From IMG/VR virus record IMGVR_UViG_3300008262_003020, positions 1 through 41,599 of that record: a DNA stretch of 41,599 nucleotides. One strand, given 5' to 3'. Shown piece by piece: positions 14,290 through 21,367 of this stretch. The position numbers and the translations under genes were made by a program. The notes beneath the pieces are model-generated. The model made no database searches, was not told the DNA's origin, and was given only the letters and a program-made list of their open reading frames with translations. This stretch comes from a virus. The stretch's first letter is position 1, and each line of letters opens with the position of its first letter.

Positions 14290-14829
14290 TTAAATTTCTG
14301 GTTGCTCTGGTTGTGCTGGCATTGGCTTTCCGCTGTTCGATAAGCCTACTGCTGGTTTAGCCGTTCCCGCTCCAAAGCCTGAACTGCTACCAACGCTGCT
14401 TGTTGCTGAAGGTACGCTTCCAACGCTGCTTCCGAAACTGCTTGTTGGCGCTGGAGAACCGAATCCCCCCGACGTTGCACCAAATCCTGTTGAAGGTGTG
14501 CTAGGTGCTGTAAAGCTGCTTGTTGGTGTGGGGGTTTGTGCTCCGCCATTGTTTGCTCCGTTTAATTTTTCTTGTGTGCGACCGAATGCCGCAATACCAA
14601 GAACCGCGCCCATTGCAATGTGGAACAATCCTGCACCTTGCAATGTTAATGGATTCCATTGTGTGATAGGAGTATGTGTCAGAGTTTGTAGTAAACTCCA
14701 CAACACCGGAAATACAATCATGTCAAACATACAGACTAACATGTACATCCAACCCATCATTGGACGCCATTTGCTGTTCATCCAATCTTCTTTTTTTGAT
14801 TCGCTTGCACTTTTAACTTCTTCTGACAT
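14290..14829 (-). CDS. Holin, GTA-type three-transmembrane family
   Basis: 179 residues. After a charged N-terminus comes KWRPMMGWMYMLVCMFDMIV, the signature start of the GTA_holin_3TM family, with hydrophobic segments at about 22-48 and 65-84 (LQGAGLFHIAMGAVLGIAAF) and then FGRTQEK. The C-terminal 90 residues are a low-complexity Ser/Gly/Pro/Thr tail (GGFGSPAPTSSFGSSVG), longer than usual for the family. Holins permeabilise the inner membrane at a set time and release the endolysin. The gene lies downstream of endolysin and spanin genes in one unit, giving a full lysis cassette. The family match is from memory of the motif. Confidence 0.78.
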   Translation of the reverse strand: MSEEVKSASESKKEDWMNSKWRPMMGWMYMLVCMFDMIVFPVLWSLLQTLTHTPITQWNPLTLQGAGLFHIAMGAVLGIAAFGRTQEKLNGANNGGAQTPTPTSSFTAPSTPSTGFGATSGGFGSPAPTSSFGSSVGSVPSATSSVGSSSGFGAGTAKPAVGLSNSGKPMPAQPEQPEI

Positions 14830-14849
14830 TTCGCGCTCCTATTGTATTT

Positions 14850-15413
14850 TTAGAACCAAAGCATTATGCCGTTGAGGCTTAATACTATTCCTACTCCTGC
14901 TACTACAAAACTACCCCAGAACATGGCCATGCTAACTGCAAGAATACTTGCTGACAGCACAACAATGGCTAATTGATATGCGGTACTTGCATAACCAATC
15001 CACGGACTGGATTTCTTAGCATCTTCACGTGCAGCTTCCATTTCTCTTGCTTTAACAGCAATTTCTTTCTTGTCAGCATCCATGCGTTCTTTCTCTGCCA
15101 TGAACTCTGCTTTTAGTTTTGGATCAGCAGTTGTCTTAGCCGCAAGTTCATAACTAACACCACGACTTGCTTTAGCTTGATACTGTGCCCATGTATTGTT
15201 GGCACCTAGTGTATTGTTTAATACTGTGCTGGATAGTTTGCCACCGTACCATGCGTTAACTGCTAATAATAAAGCAAACACGGAAATAACCATACCTGCT
15301 TTGTCTTTTAATTTAGCTTCACGCTCTGAACGTGACCCTACCGGAGGCTTAGGTGCGTCTGGATCTTTTGGTTGTTTGTTTACTAAATTTAAAACTGAAT
15401 CTATTAATGCCAT
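14850..15413 (-). CDS. Membrane protein, DUF4337-like
   Basis: 187 residues. A cytoplasmic N-terminus (1-37) leads into TM1 (about 39-56, AGMVISVFALLLAVNAWYGG). A long charged helical region follows (80-130, AEFMAEKERMDADKKEIAVK), then two close hydrophobic segments (about 140-160 and 163-186, ending LSLNGIMLWF). This order, one N-terminal helix, a coiled-coil-like middle containing WAQYQAKA, and a C-terminal helical pair, is that of DUF4337 proteins. It lies between spanin and holin genes, which suggests a role in lysis or envelope remodelling, but the family has no proven function that I know. Confidence 0.7.
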   Translation of the reverse strand: MALIDSVLNLVNKQPKDPDAPKPPVGSRSEREAKLKDKAGMVISVFALLLAVNAWYGGKLSSTVLNNTLGANNTWAQYQAKASRGVSYELAAKTTADPKLKAEFMAEKERMDADKKEIAVKAREMEAAREDAKKSSPWIGYASTAYQLAIVVLSASILAVSMAMFWGSFVVAGVGIVLSLNGIMLWF

Positions 15414-15437
15414 CTATCGCTCCTGCTTAATATACTG

Positions 15438-16058
15438 TTATTTAACGCTTTCGAAGATTTTCTTCTGCTCCTTGTACCATTCCTGCCACATCTTTAATTT
15501 TTCTGCGTTTTCGTGGCAGCTTCCGTAGTTTTCGACGACTCTGTCGAGGAGCCTACTGGCTTCAATGCCGCTGGGGGCTCCATCAGTTGACTCGGGACCT
15601 CTGGCCACTTCATTACGACTGGCGCTGTCGTGCAAGCTGATAGTAGACTTAGGCAAAGTACACTGAGCATCAAGTTGCTTGCCCGCAACTTCTTTAATGA
15701 TTTCTCTGTTAACATAAACATTTTCCTTTACGACTTTAATTTTCGTAACTATTTTTTCTTGTATTACTGTATTAACTTGCTGACTTTTTTCTTCAGCAAC
15801 TTTGACTTTTGCTTCTAGTTCTGCTACACGCTCTCGCCATGCCATTTCTGTTCCATAACTTCCGAATAAAAAACTACCTATTACCAACAGCAGTACGCCT
15901 GACAATTCTGCAGGCAGTTTGTACTGAGCTATTAGAGGAAGCCATGTGACCAATTTGCTGATCACATATAGTCCTACACCTATAGCTATTAGAATATAAG
16001 TGATCCAAAGGAAGAAACTATCTGGAATCAGCGACAAGGCCCATTGAATCTGCCACAT
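15438..16058 (-). CDS. Inner-membrane spanin (Rz-like) with nested outer-membrane spanin gene
   Basis: 206 residues with two N-terminal membrane segments (about 15-36, FFLWITYILIAIGVGLYVIS, and 51-68, LSGVLLLVIGSFLFG). A long coiled coil follows (about 72-128, RVAELEAKVKVAEEKSQQV onward) and then a periplasmic domain with CTLPKSTISLHDSASRNEVA and a C-terminal helix (NAEKLKMWQEWYKEQKK). This is the plan of an i-spanin, with one extra membrane segment compared with lambda Rz. A lipoprotein gene of Rz1 type is nested in another frame within it (15494-15721). Together they would fuse inner and outer membranes after peptidoglycan is cut. The endolysin gene is 2 bases upstream. Confidence 0.8.
   Translation of the reverse strand: MWQIQWALSLIPDSFFLWITYILIAIGVGLYVISKLVTWLPLIAQYKLPAELSGVLLLVIGSFLFGSYGTEMAWRERVAELEAKVKVAEEKSQQVNTVIQEKIVTKIKVVKENVYVNREIIKEVAGKQLDAQCTLPKSTISLHDSASRNEVARGPESTDGAPSGIEASRLLDRVVENYGSCHENAEKLKMWQEWYKEQKKIFESVK
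15494..15721 (-). CDS. Outer-membrane spanin lipoprotein (Rz1-like), nested in the Rz-like gene
   Basis: 75 residues wholly inside the i-spanin gene in another frame. Residues 8-30 are a lipoprotein signal peptide ending in a lipobox, LSLLSAC, with the lipidated Cys at 30. The mature part is short and Pro-rich (VVMKWPEVPSQLMEPPAALK), as in lambda Rz1, and ends in a Ser/Thr/Lys-rich tail. An internal Met at 18 could be the true start. This gene is easily missed because it overlaps the larger frame completely. The nested arrangement is the classic one for two-component spanins and supports both calls. Confidence 0.82.
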   Translation of the reverse strand: MFMLTEKSLKKLRASNLMLSVLCLSLLSACTTAPVVMKWPEVPSQLMEPPAALKPVGSSTESSKTTEAATKTQKN

Positions 16059-16060
16059 CG

Positions 16061-16690
16061 TTAATGTGCTCCGAATATATGCAGAGCATGTTCGTAGTGT
16101 TTGATTCTATCCTCAAGTCCAATGGTGCCGCCGTTAATACGCTTGGTCAGTGTGAGAATGTCACCTTTGTCTGCCCATTGGTTGAGATTATTTTGATCCC
16201 AGAAGAAGCAAGCACTCTGTACAGCACCTTCGAATGTCTGCAGATACTCCGATGCTTCCTCTACTGGCACATCGATACTGGCCGCAAAGAATGTGTAGTT
16301 GTCTTTACCAGTTAACTGAATAAGTCCACGTCCACAGTACTTAAATCCGTCCCCGGATTCTTCGTCTCCGTTGCCCATGCGATTGGCATAGACTCTGTTG
16401 GCAATTTTTTCAGGCTTGTTTGCGTATGCGGCGGCGGTAGCATCATCTGGGAAGTATTTAGGAAACACTTTTCTAAGACTGGCTGCTTTGTAGTTTAAAT
16501 TTTCTTTGAGAAAAACAAATCCACCACTTTCATGAGCGCATTGTGCCAAGAAGGCCGCTACACGCTGTGGAGTATTGATATCATATTCTGGAAGTATGGC
16601 ATCTAGTGCATCGTACCAGTTCTGTAAGTATTGGTTTTTTGGCAGCATCTCTTTCAGCTGCGCTTTGGTAAAATCAAATGTAAAGCTCAT
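16061..16690 (-). CDS. Endolysin, glycoside hydrolase family 19 (chitinase-like)
   Basis: 209 residues, the whole of it a GH19 catalytic domain without a cell-wall-binding module. FLAQCAHESGGFVFLKENLN carries the first catalytic Glu (E54 in AHESGGF). A second acidic cluster follows (GNGDEESGDGF), and then the family signature YCGRGLIQLTGKDNY near 117-131. Phage GH19 enzymes cut peptidoglycan glycan strands from inside after holin opening. No signal peptide is present, so release depends on the holin. It starts the visible lysis cluster; spanin, membrane and holin genes follow on the same strand with gaps of about 2 to 24 bases. Confidence 0.9.
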   Translation of the reverse strand: MSFTFDFTKAQLKEMLPKNQYLQNWYDALDAILPEYDINTPQRVAAFLAQCAHESGGFVFLKENLNYKAASLRKVFPKYFPDDATAAAYANKPEKIANRVYANRMGNGDEESGDGFKYCGRGLIQLTGKDNYTFFAASIDVPVEEASEYLQTFEGAVQSACFFWDQNNLNQWADKGDILTLTKRINGGTIGLEDRIKHYEHALHIFGAH

Positions 16691-16692
16691 TA

Positions 16693-17445
16693 TCAGATCC
16701 TTTTTAATAACATCGAACGTTCGCCGTTGTTAAACACGAATGTGTCACCTACTTTGTTTATAGTGTAGTCTCCTAGTACCTTTGTAAGCCAAAATGCTTC
16801 ACTGGTAGCTGCTTGATCTACGCTGTATCCATCTGTAATTCCTTCTAAGATAGATTCTGTGTTACCGTCTTTGACGATTTCTAATCGCACTTGAGAACCG
16901 AACGGTTTAACTATAGTTATCACATTGCCGTCAAGACTAAGATCATCCATTAGTGTCTTTGAAAAGAATCTTTTTACATCCTCGGTGCGATTTTTATTTA
17001 CAAACTCTTTATATTCATTGACACTGGAAGGAATCTTAGCTTTGAGATTGTCAGTGCTTGCTTCATGCACATGATTTTGTTTGTAGTATTTGAATTTAAA
17101 TTCATCTAAGCCTGTGAGTCTTTTCACCCCATAGGTTAATTCCTGTATGTGTTCTGCCAGTTTAGGTGTTCGACTGATTTCTACAAACACAGAATACTCA
17201 CCGTTATTGTCTTCACCTGAGCTGACATCTGCATCTAGCACAAATTCATAGCCCTTTTCAATAAACTCCATTAGGTCCTTGGCCGGAGATCGATCTTTGA
17301 CTTTGAAGCTGACTACGCAGACATCTTGATCTTCGCCCATTTTAGATCTAAATGAATCAACTTCAAATACATCATGGACCATCTCTTTTAGGTCAGTGGC
17401 TCTTAGCCCTTCGTTAAGCTGCTGGTTGTTCTGCTGGTTGTGCAT
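16693..17445 (-). CDS. Conserved T4-like phage protein, acidic alpha/beta
   Basis: 250 residues from the ATG at 17445. A start 20 codons further upstream is possible but would overlap the next gene by 92 bases and adds a Gln/His-rich stretch. The core reads LRATDLKEMVHDVFEVDSF, SKMGEDQDVCVVSFKV, DLMEFIEKGYEFVLDADVS and, later, RFFSKTLMDDLSLDGNVITI. I recall this family in most marine T4-like phages near the prohead and neck genes, always uncharacterised. It overlaps the end of 17414-17953 by 32 bases. The Asn/Gln-rich first 15 residues share codons with the Pro/Gln-rich tail of that gene. Confidence 0.7.
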   Translation of the reverse strand: MHNQQNNQQLNEGLRATDLKEMVHDVFEVDSFRSKMGEDQDVCVVSFKVKDRSPAKDLMEFIEKGYEFVLDADVSSGEDNNGEYSVFVEISRTPKLAEHIQELTYGVKRLTGLDEFKFKYYKQNHVHEASTDNLKAKIPSSVNEYKEFVNKNRTEDVKRFFSKTLMDDLSLDGNVITIVKPFGSQVRLEIVKDGNTESILEGITDGYSVDQAATSEAFWLTKVLGDYTINKVGDTFVFNNGERSMLLKRI

Positions 17446-17953
17446 TTGCCATGTCCTGTGCTTGTTGTTCTGCTGGATCAATTGACCCATTAATGATGTT
17501 AGCATTAACTATGTCTTCGATCTTGTTCTTATCAAGTTCTGTATATCCTCGATTGATATCGCTCATTAGTTTTTTAGGCATGCTGATCTTGATCATCCAT
17601 ATGTCTTTGTGATCAATCTTACCTTTGCGTGTGCCTGGGCGTATGTCATCGGGAGTTTTAATCTTTCGAACCATGGCAATTTTGCTTTCGGCTACCTGTA
17701 CTCTACACCCGTACTCAAGTAGTCTTTTACCGCCTGCAGGTTCCGGAAGCTGATCTTGTGGCCACATAAATGTGCATTCCACATAGTATCTGCTTTCTTT
17801 TGGACCTTCTACAAGTTCTCCGTCGATCCAGTTATCAAACACATACACATCTAATTCATCTAACACCCGCTCAAAGTCTTTGAGCAGTTGTAGACTGTTA
17901 TTAGACCCGTAGATCTGTTCAATATTGCTGATTATGTCTTTAATATCTGCCAT
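17414..17953 (-). CDS. Conserved T4-like phage protein
   Basis: 179 residues from the ATG at 17953, which has GGGAG 8 bases upstream and a late motif 14 bases upstream; a start nine codons earlier would overlap that promoter. Recognisable segments are MADIKDIISNIEQIYGSNNS, FERVLDELDVYVFDNWIDGE, FMWPQDQLPEPAGGKRLLEY, and a TPDDIRPGTRKGKID segment followed by KISMPKKLMSDINRGY. I recall the DDIRPGTxKGK signature in proteins of other marine T4-like phages, located beside the preceding family. Function unknown, but constant association and a late promoter suggest a virion-assembly role. Confidence 0.72.
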   Translation of the reverse strand: MADIKDIISNIEQIYGSNNSLQLLKDFERVLDELDVYVFDNWIDGELVEGPKESRYYVECTFMWPQDQLPEPAGGKRLLEYGCRVQVAESKIAMVRKIKTPDDIRPGTRKGKIDHKDIWMIKISMPKKLMSDINRGYTELDKNKIEDIVNANIINGSIDPAEQQAQDMANAQPAEQPAA

Positions 17954-17967
17954 AGTATCTCCCGTTG

Positions 17968-17975
17968 TATTTATC
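17968..17975 (-). promoter_or_regulatory. Late-type promoter motif GATAAATA (minus strand)
   Basis: Minus-strand GATAAATA, 14 bases before the ATG at 17953. It stands back to back with a plus-strand TTAAATA at 18017-18023, so the 140-base gap to phoH is a divergent late-promoter region. Confidence 0.65.
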
Positions 17976-18016
17976 GTCAAAATACAAACATAACATATAA
18001 CTTTTTGAGCCAGGGG

Positions 18017-18024
18017 TTAAATAC
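18017..18024 (+). promoter_or_regulatory. Late-type promoter motif TTAAATAC for phoH (plus strand)
   Basis: GTTAAATAC on the plus strand, about 70 bases upstream of the phoH ATG, the first plus-strand gene in the window. A hairpin and a strong ribosome-binding site follow it. Confidence 0.5.
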
Positions 18025-18037
18025 ACATGTGTTCGGT

Positions 18038-18064
18038 CACGGACACTACGGTTTGAGGTCCGTG
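18038..18064 (+). promoter_or_regulatory. 5'-leader hairpin upstream of phoH
   Basis: CACGGAC (18038-18044) pairs perfectly with GTCCGTG (18058-18064) across a 13-base loop, between the putative promoter and the AGGAGG site at 18077-18082. No T-run follows, so it is not a terminator. It may protect the 5' end or modulate translation. Confidence 0.45.
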
Positions 18065-18093
18065 CCTAACACTTACAGGAGGGCTAACCTTAT

Positions 18094-18300
18094 ATGAAGC
18101 GAAAAAGAGCGCAAGTTCAGCAAAAAGAGCAATATGATCCACGATTCCCAACTAACGTAATAAATATTGATCATAGGTTAAATGAAAAACGCAGAAGAGT
18201 ACAGATTTATCCCAAGAGTCTAAGCCAAGAGACTTATCTACTTAAACTAAACGATCCCAACAAAATGATTAGATCAACTCAAATACGGATCTGCAGATAA
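18094..18300 (+). CDS. phoH: PhoH-like protein, N-terminal fragment (gene broken)
   Basis: 68 residues. Residues 1-59 (MKRKRAQVQQKEQYDPRFP, then IYPKSLSQETYLLKLNDPNK) are the normal beginning of phage PhoH proteins. LLKLNDPNKMI should run straight into the P-loop (consensus-like GxxGxGKT). Instead the frame continues with nine unrelated residues and stops. AGGAGG lies 12 bases before the ATG, the strongest ribosome-binding site in the region. PhoH proteins are P-loop ATPases that may act on RNA; phage copies are common in marine viruses. The missing stretch is the nucleotide-binding loop. The gene may be a remnant, or the junction near 18268 may be an assembly error. Confidence 0.8.
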   Translation: MKRKRAQVQQKEQYDPRFPTNVINIDHRLNEKRRRVQIYPKSLSQETYLLKLNDPNKMIRSTQIRICR

Positions 18301-18775
18301 AATCATAATTACTCGACCTGCTGTGAGTGTTGATGAAGAACACGGATTCTTGCCCGGGGACCTAAACGAAAAAATGGCCCCTTGGACCAAGCCAATATTT
18401 GATGTAATCGCAGAAAATTTCAACGCCAGAGAGATAGAAAATTTTATCAAAGAAGGAGTGATAGAAACCAGTCCTTTGGCTTACATGCGAGGTAGAACTT
18501 TTAAAAACGCAGTGGTCGTAGCTGATGAGATGCAGAATGCCACGCCTAGTCAGATGAAGATGCTGCTGACACGACTAGGGCAGAACAGCAAGATGGTAGT
18601 CACAGGAGACCTACAACAGGCTGATCGTCCTAGTAACAATGGCCTACTAGAATTTTTGGGATTGTATAATAACTTCCAAGGCCACAGATATGTGGATCTA
18701 GTAAAATTTGACGTGCAGGATGTTGAACGTCACGAAGCTGTTAAGGAGATATTAGCAATCTACGGCGACGATTAA
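18269..18775 (+). CDS. phoH: PhoH-like protein, C-terminal fragment without P-loop
   Basis: The PhoH frame reopens just after an in-frame TGA at 18266 and reads DQLKYGSADKIIITRPAVSV, DEEHGFLPGDLNEKM and the DEAD-like motif VVVADEMQNATPSQMKMLL (Walker B). Then come the arginine-containing VTGDLQQADRP and the end EAVKEILAIYGDD. The first usable start is a GTG at 18323, 150 codons. Everything from just after the P-loop helix to the end is conserved, so only about 20 codons with the Walker A loop appear to be missing, plus a frame change. Without the P-loop ATP binding is unlikely. Confidence 0.8.
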   Translation, partial: LDQLKYGSADKIIITRPAVSVDEEHGFLPGDLNEKMAPWTKPIFDVIAENFNAREIENFIKEGVIETSPLAYMRGRTFKNAVVVADEMQNATPSQMKMLLTRLGQNSKMVVTGDLQQADRPSNNGLLEFLGLYNNFQGHRYVDLVKFDVQDVERHEAVKEILAIYGDD

Positions 18776-19014
18776 TCTTTAGGGAGGTAGGGGGTCAGTT
18801 GATCCCCTAGTACTCTTTTATAAAATTCTAACATATCATCAAATCCAGCTTCTGGATTAAGTCCATTCTTGACACATTTTTTCTCTTTGAAATCTAAGAT
18901 GACCTTTGCGGTCTGAAGATGTTTCATCCTAACATTATTTCTAAATTCAGTTAGCTCATCCCATTTACCGGTTGGCTTTTGCACATACGTCACAAGCATA
19001 TATCTAGCTGTCAT
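18772..19014 (-). CDS. Conserved small T4-like phage protein
   Basis: 80 residues from the ATG at 19014 (MTARYMLVTYVQKPTGKWDE). A TTG four codons upstream would overlap the previous stop. The protein continues with VRMKHLQTAKVILDFKEKKC and ends in a helix, DDMLEFYKRVLGDQLTPYL. I recall this family ('YMVVTYxQKPxGQxDE... TAxVILDFKxxKV') in many cyanophages and relatives, never characterised. Its stop overlaps the phoH stop by four bases on the opposite strand, so transcripts converge here without a visible terminator. Confidence 0.7.
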   Translation of the reverse strand: MTARYMLVTYVQKPTGKWDELTEFRNNVRMKHLQTAKVILDFKEKKCVKNGLNPEAGFDDMLEFYKRVLGDQLTPYLPKD

Positions 19015-19018
19015 AATT

Positions 19019-19321
19019 TTACTCAATTAAAAATTTATATTCTGGAAATGTTTCTGAAAAATTTAAACCTCTTCGTTTATCGTATTCTGTAACAAATGAT
19101 TTAAATTTATCTCTTTCACTTAATATATCAGTATATGTATCATCAAAAACCACATTCTCGAATCTTTTTACAGTGTTTGTTGAAAAGTTTTTTTTGATGT
19201 ATTCTAAACTTTCTTTTTTATAATCTGTTATTAATGATGCCTTGTGCTTCCCCACTGGTTGCAACTGTGATATTTTTTCTATGGCGTATGACATCGATGA
19301 ATCTATCAATGAAATGATCAT
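19019..19321 (-). CDS. Radical SAM protein, C-terminal fragment in another frame
   Basis: The frame begins with residues (MIISLIDSSMSYAIEKIS) that are the shifted reading of the radical SAM gene. From about residue 29 it becomes a sensible C-terminal domain: SLITDYKKESLEYIKKNFST, then FKSFVTEYDKRRGLNFSETF and FPEYKFLIE. The DxRRGxNFxETFPE ending is that of the phage 'twitch' radical SAM family as I recall it. So this piece is the end of the gene whose first 238 codons lie at 19218-19985. The middle of the protein, roughly the rest of the barrel, is missing between the two. Only 19019 to about 19237 is likely native. Confidence 0.6.
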   Translation of the reverse strand: MIISLIDSSMSYAIEKISQLQPVGKHKASLITDYKKESLEYIKKNFSTNTVKRFENVVFDDTYTDILSERDKFKSFVTEYDKRRGLNFSETFPEYKFLIE

Positions 19322-19985
19322 CGACTGCTAAGTTGGTATTAATGGTCAGCGGAATGTTTTTAGCTTCTTCTATCAGCGCAAATGTATGTTTGCTTAGTAA
19401 AGGCTCTCCACCGGTGATTCTAAGTTGTTTAAGATTAGGTTGAATAATTTTCCAGTATTTCCAAAAAGCTTCTGTATACGGATTATACTCTCTTTCTAAT
19501 ATAGGCTTAATATGTATTTTGTTATAGCTGTTGGGATATTCGCCCTGCACTTCTATCTCCGACTGCCATTTACTGCTGAATGTAGGCCCGCAATAGGAAC
19601 ATGCAAGATTGCAAACTGTAGAAAAACTCACTTCTAATGATCGAGGATCACTTACTGTCGAATTGATATGCGGATTAAACCAATTATAGGTATATCCACT
19701 TTGAATAATTCTATCCTGAACACCTGTTGAAGAATGACAATAAGAGCATTCTTCTGGAATTTTTCCGTCAAGCATTTCTTGCCTAACAGATTGCTTATGC
19801 CTATGATTGAATAGTGCTGACGGATTTTGTAATTCTGCTGGATCGATTTTTACAGGACCGCAATGATGACATCCGTGTTCTTGACCTGTACTGAGATGTA
19901 AAGTACTGGTACCCCATTTTTCTAAACAAAATCCCGGCCCTTTGTGATCGAGTATTTGTTTTATTACCCAATACTTAGGATTCAT
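19218..19985 (-). CDS. Radical SAM protein ('twitch'-type), N-terminal part, truncated
   Basis: 255 residues. The radical SAM cluster motif CxxxCxxC is C125/C129/C132 in SFSTVCNLACSYCGPTFSSK, and GGEP follows at 192-195. Upstream there are extra Cys pairs, GCHHCGP (39-42) and CSYCHSS (80-83), typical of the subfamily and possible ligands of an auxiliary cluster. After the strand ITVATSGEAQG (about 248) the frame is lost and stops. Such enzymes need a [4Fe-4S] cluster and SAM; the product of this phage family is unknown. The start overlaps the end of the DUF2452 gene by 11 bases. Frame loss and absence of the rest of the barrel suggest a deletion or assembly error. Confidence 0.8.
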   Translation of the reverse strand: MNPKYWVIKQILDHKGPGFCLEKWGTSTLHLSTGQEHGCHHCGPVKIDPAELQNPSALFNHRHKQSVRQEMLDGKIPEECSYCHSSTGVQDRIIQSGYTYNWFNPHINSTVSDPRSLEVSFSTVCNLACSYCGPTFSSKWQSEIEVQGEYPNSYNKIHIKPILEREYNPYTEAFWKYWKIIQPNLKQLRITGGEPLLSKHTFALIEEAKNIPLTINTNLAVDDHFIDRFIDVIRHRKNITVATSGEAQGIINNRL

Positions 19986-20454
19986 CGACGATTTCTAACC
20001 AGGTATGATCGCCCATGTATTTTACCTGAGCTTGATATTCGTAGTCTTCCGGGGCACTACTAGACCAATCGTTGGGACCGTTCTGGGTTAACAATGTATG
20101 CTGTTTTCTTTTATCCCATGCCAACCAATAGCAATTGCCCATCACTGGCTGAAACTGATATACCGCGGCATGCACAGCATCTGTGATTTCTAATCTGCGC
20201 TTGATGGCCTGCGCCTGTTTTTCCAATACACTAACCAGTTCCATGATGCGATCATATTCTTGCTGGGCATACATCCTAGCATGATTGATCATTAGATCTT
20301 TTTGTTTGGTAACAGGAACTAGATCAAATTTAACTCCGCCTGCTTCTGTGGGATACTCTGATACATTTCTATTAAAGAACGGTATCAGTGTTCCGCCTAC
20401 TTCAGCATCAAAACTATTTCGGCCTTTGGTAAGATTAGATTTTTTATCCGGCAT
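19975..20454 (-). CDS. DUF2452 family protein
   Basis: 159 residues. The family pattern is clear: GGTLIPFFNRNVSEYPTEAG, VKFDLVPVTKQKDLMINHAR, then a long helix MYAQQEYDRIMELVSVLEKQ and the C-terminal beta part YQFQPVMGNCYWLAWDKRKQ, ending HTWLEIVDES. DUF2452 occurs in marine bacteria and phages; its role is not established. The gene overlaps the clamp-loader gene by 11 bases. In T4 the position after gene 44 is held by gene 62, the clamp-loader small subunit. This protein shows no similarity to gp62 that I can see. Confidence 0.82.
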   Translation of the reverse strand: MPDKKSNLTKGRNSFDAEVGGTLIPFFNRNVSEYPTEAGGVKFDLVPVTKQKDLMINHARMYAQQEYDRIMELVSVLEKQAQAIKRRLEITDAVHAAVYQFQPVMGNCYWLAWDKRKQHTLLTQNGPNDWSSSAPEDYEYQAQVKYMGDHTWLEIVDES

Positions 20455-21367
20455 TAATCTTTGATAATTTTACCAGAGTGGATGCTAAATTAATTTCTGG
20501 ATCAATAATCAGTGTGTGATCTACTAGAGCCTGCTTGATGACATGCAGAGCCTTGTCTTGATTCTCTTCTGCGCCAAAGATGTCCAAATGATTGTAAAGC
20601 CACACGTACACTTCTTGCATCTCTTCTGAACGCAGTTTGCCACACAGCATCTTACGTGCTTCTTGTATTTTACCTGCTCTAAACAGTTCTACCATATCAA
20701 ATTTCCACTCCGCAGATCCTGCATCTTCTTTAGTAGCACTGTGGAGTTTTGCATCGTTGGTATTCTGTTGCAGTAGATTTAGGCATTTACGAAGATCGGG
20801 ATATGTGGTAGACACATACATATCCAGTGTGTCTAAATCAAATTCGATATTTTCTTCAACCAACACAGTAGCAGCTCTGGCAGTAAATTCAGTTTGATCT
20901 AGTTTTGAAAAATGCCATTGCTGACAGCGACTGTGCAGTGCAGGTACAATCATATTAGGATTATTACAGGTTAATATGAAACGTGCATAATTGCTGTATT
21001 CTTCTATGATGCCTTTTAGAGAATCCTGTGCCTGTGGACTCAACCGATCCGCCTCATCTAATAGCACTACCTTGAATGAACCCCAAGCAATACTGCTGAT
21101 AAATGGCACTATCTTGTTACGTATAAAATCAATACCGGTTTCTCGACTGGCGTTGACTTCTAGCACATCGGCATCGAGGATTTCGATTTCGTTGACTAAA
21201 ATTTTAGCCATTGTGGTTTTGCCAATACCCGGAGGCCCGCTCAACAACAAATGAGGAATGCTTTTTTCAGCGATCCAAGTTTCGACCTGTCTCCGCTGTG
21301 CGGCATCACGCCACACATAGCCTTCCATCTTTTTAGGACGATACTTCTCTACCCATAGTTCTTTCAT
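20444..21367 (-). CDS. 44: Clamp loader large subunit (gp44-like AAA+ ATPase)
   Basis: 307 residues; T4 gp44 is 319. KELWVEKYRPKKMEGYVW opens the protein. Walker A GPPGIGKT is at 44-51, Walker B LLDEAD at 102-107, sensor 1 at LTCNNPNM (132-139) and the arginine-finger motif SRC at 145-147. The C-terminal collar helices include LYNHLDIFGAEENQDKALHV. It loads the gp45 clamp onto primer-template junctions using ATP. It lies in the accessory region, about 20 kb from genes 43 and 45, and no gene 62 is visible beside it. The start overlaps the stop of 21364-21555 by four bases. Confidence 0.93.
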   Translation of the reverse strand: MKELWVEKYRPKKMEGYVWRDAAQRRQVETWIAEKSIPHLLLSGPPGIGKTTMAKILVNEIEILDADVLEVNASRETGIDFIRNKIVPFISSIAWGSFKVVLLDEADRLSPQAQDSLKGIIEEYSNYARFILTCNNPNMIVPALHSRCQQWHFSKLDQTEFTARAATVLVEENIEFDLDTLDMYVSTTYPDLRKCLNLLQQNTNDAKLHSATKEDAGSAEWKFDMVELFRAGKIQEARKMLCGKLRSEEMQEVYVWLYNHLDIFGAEENQDKALHVIKQALVDHTLIIDPEINLASTLVKLSKINAG

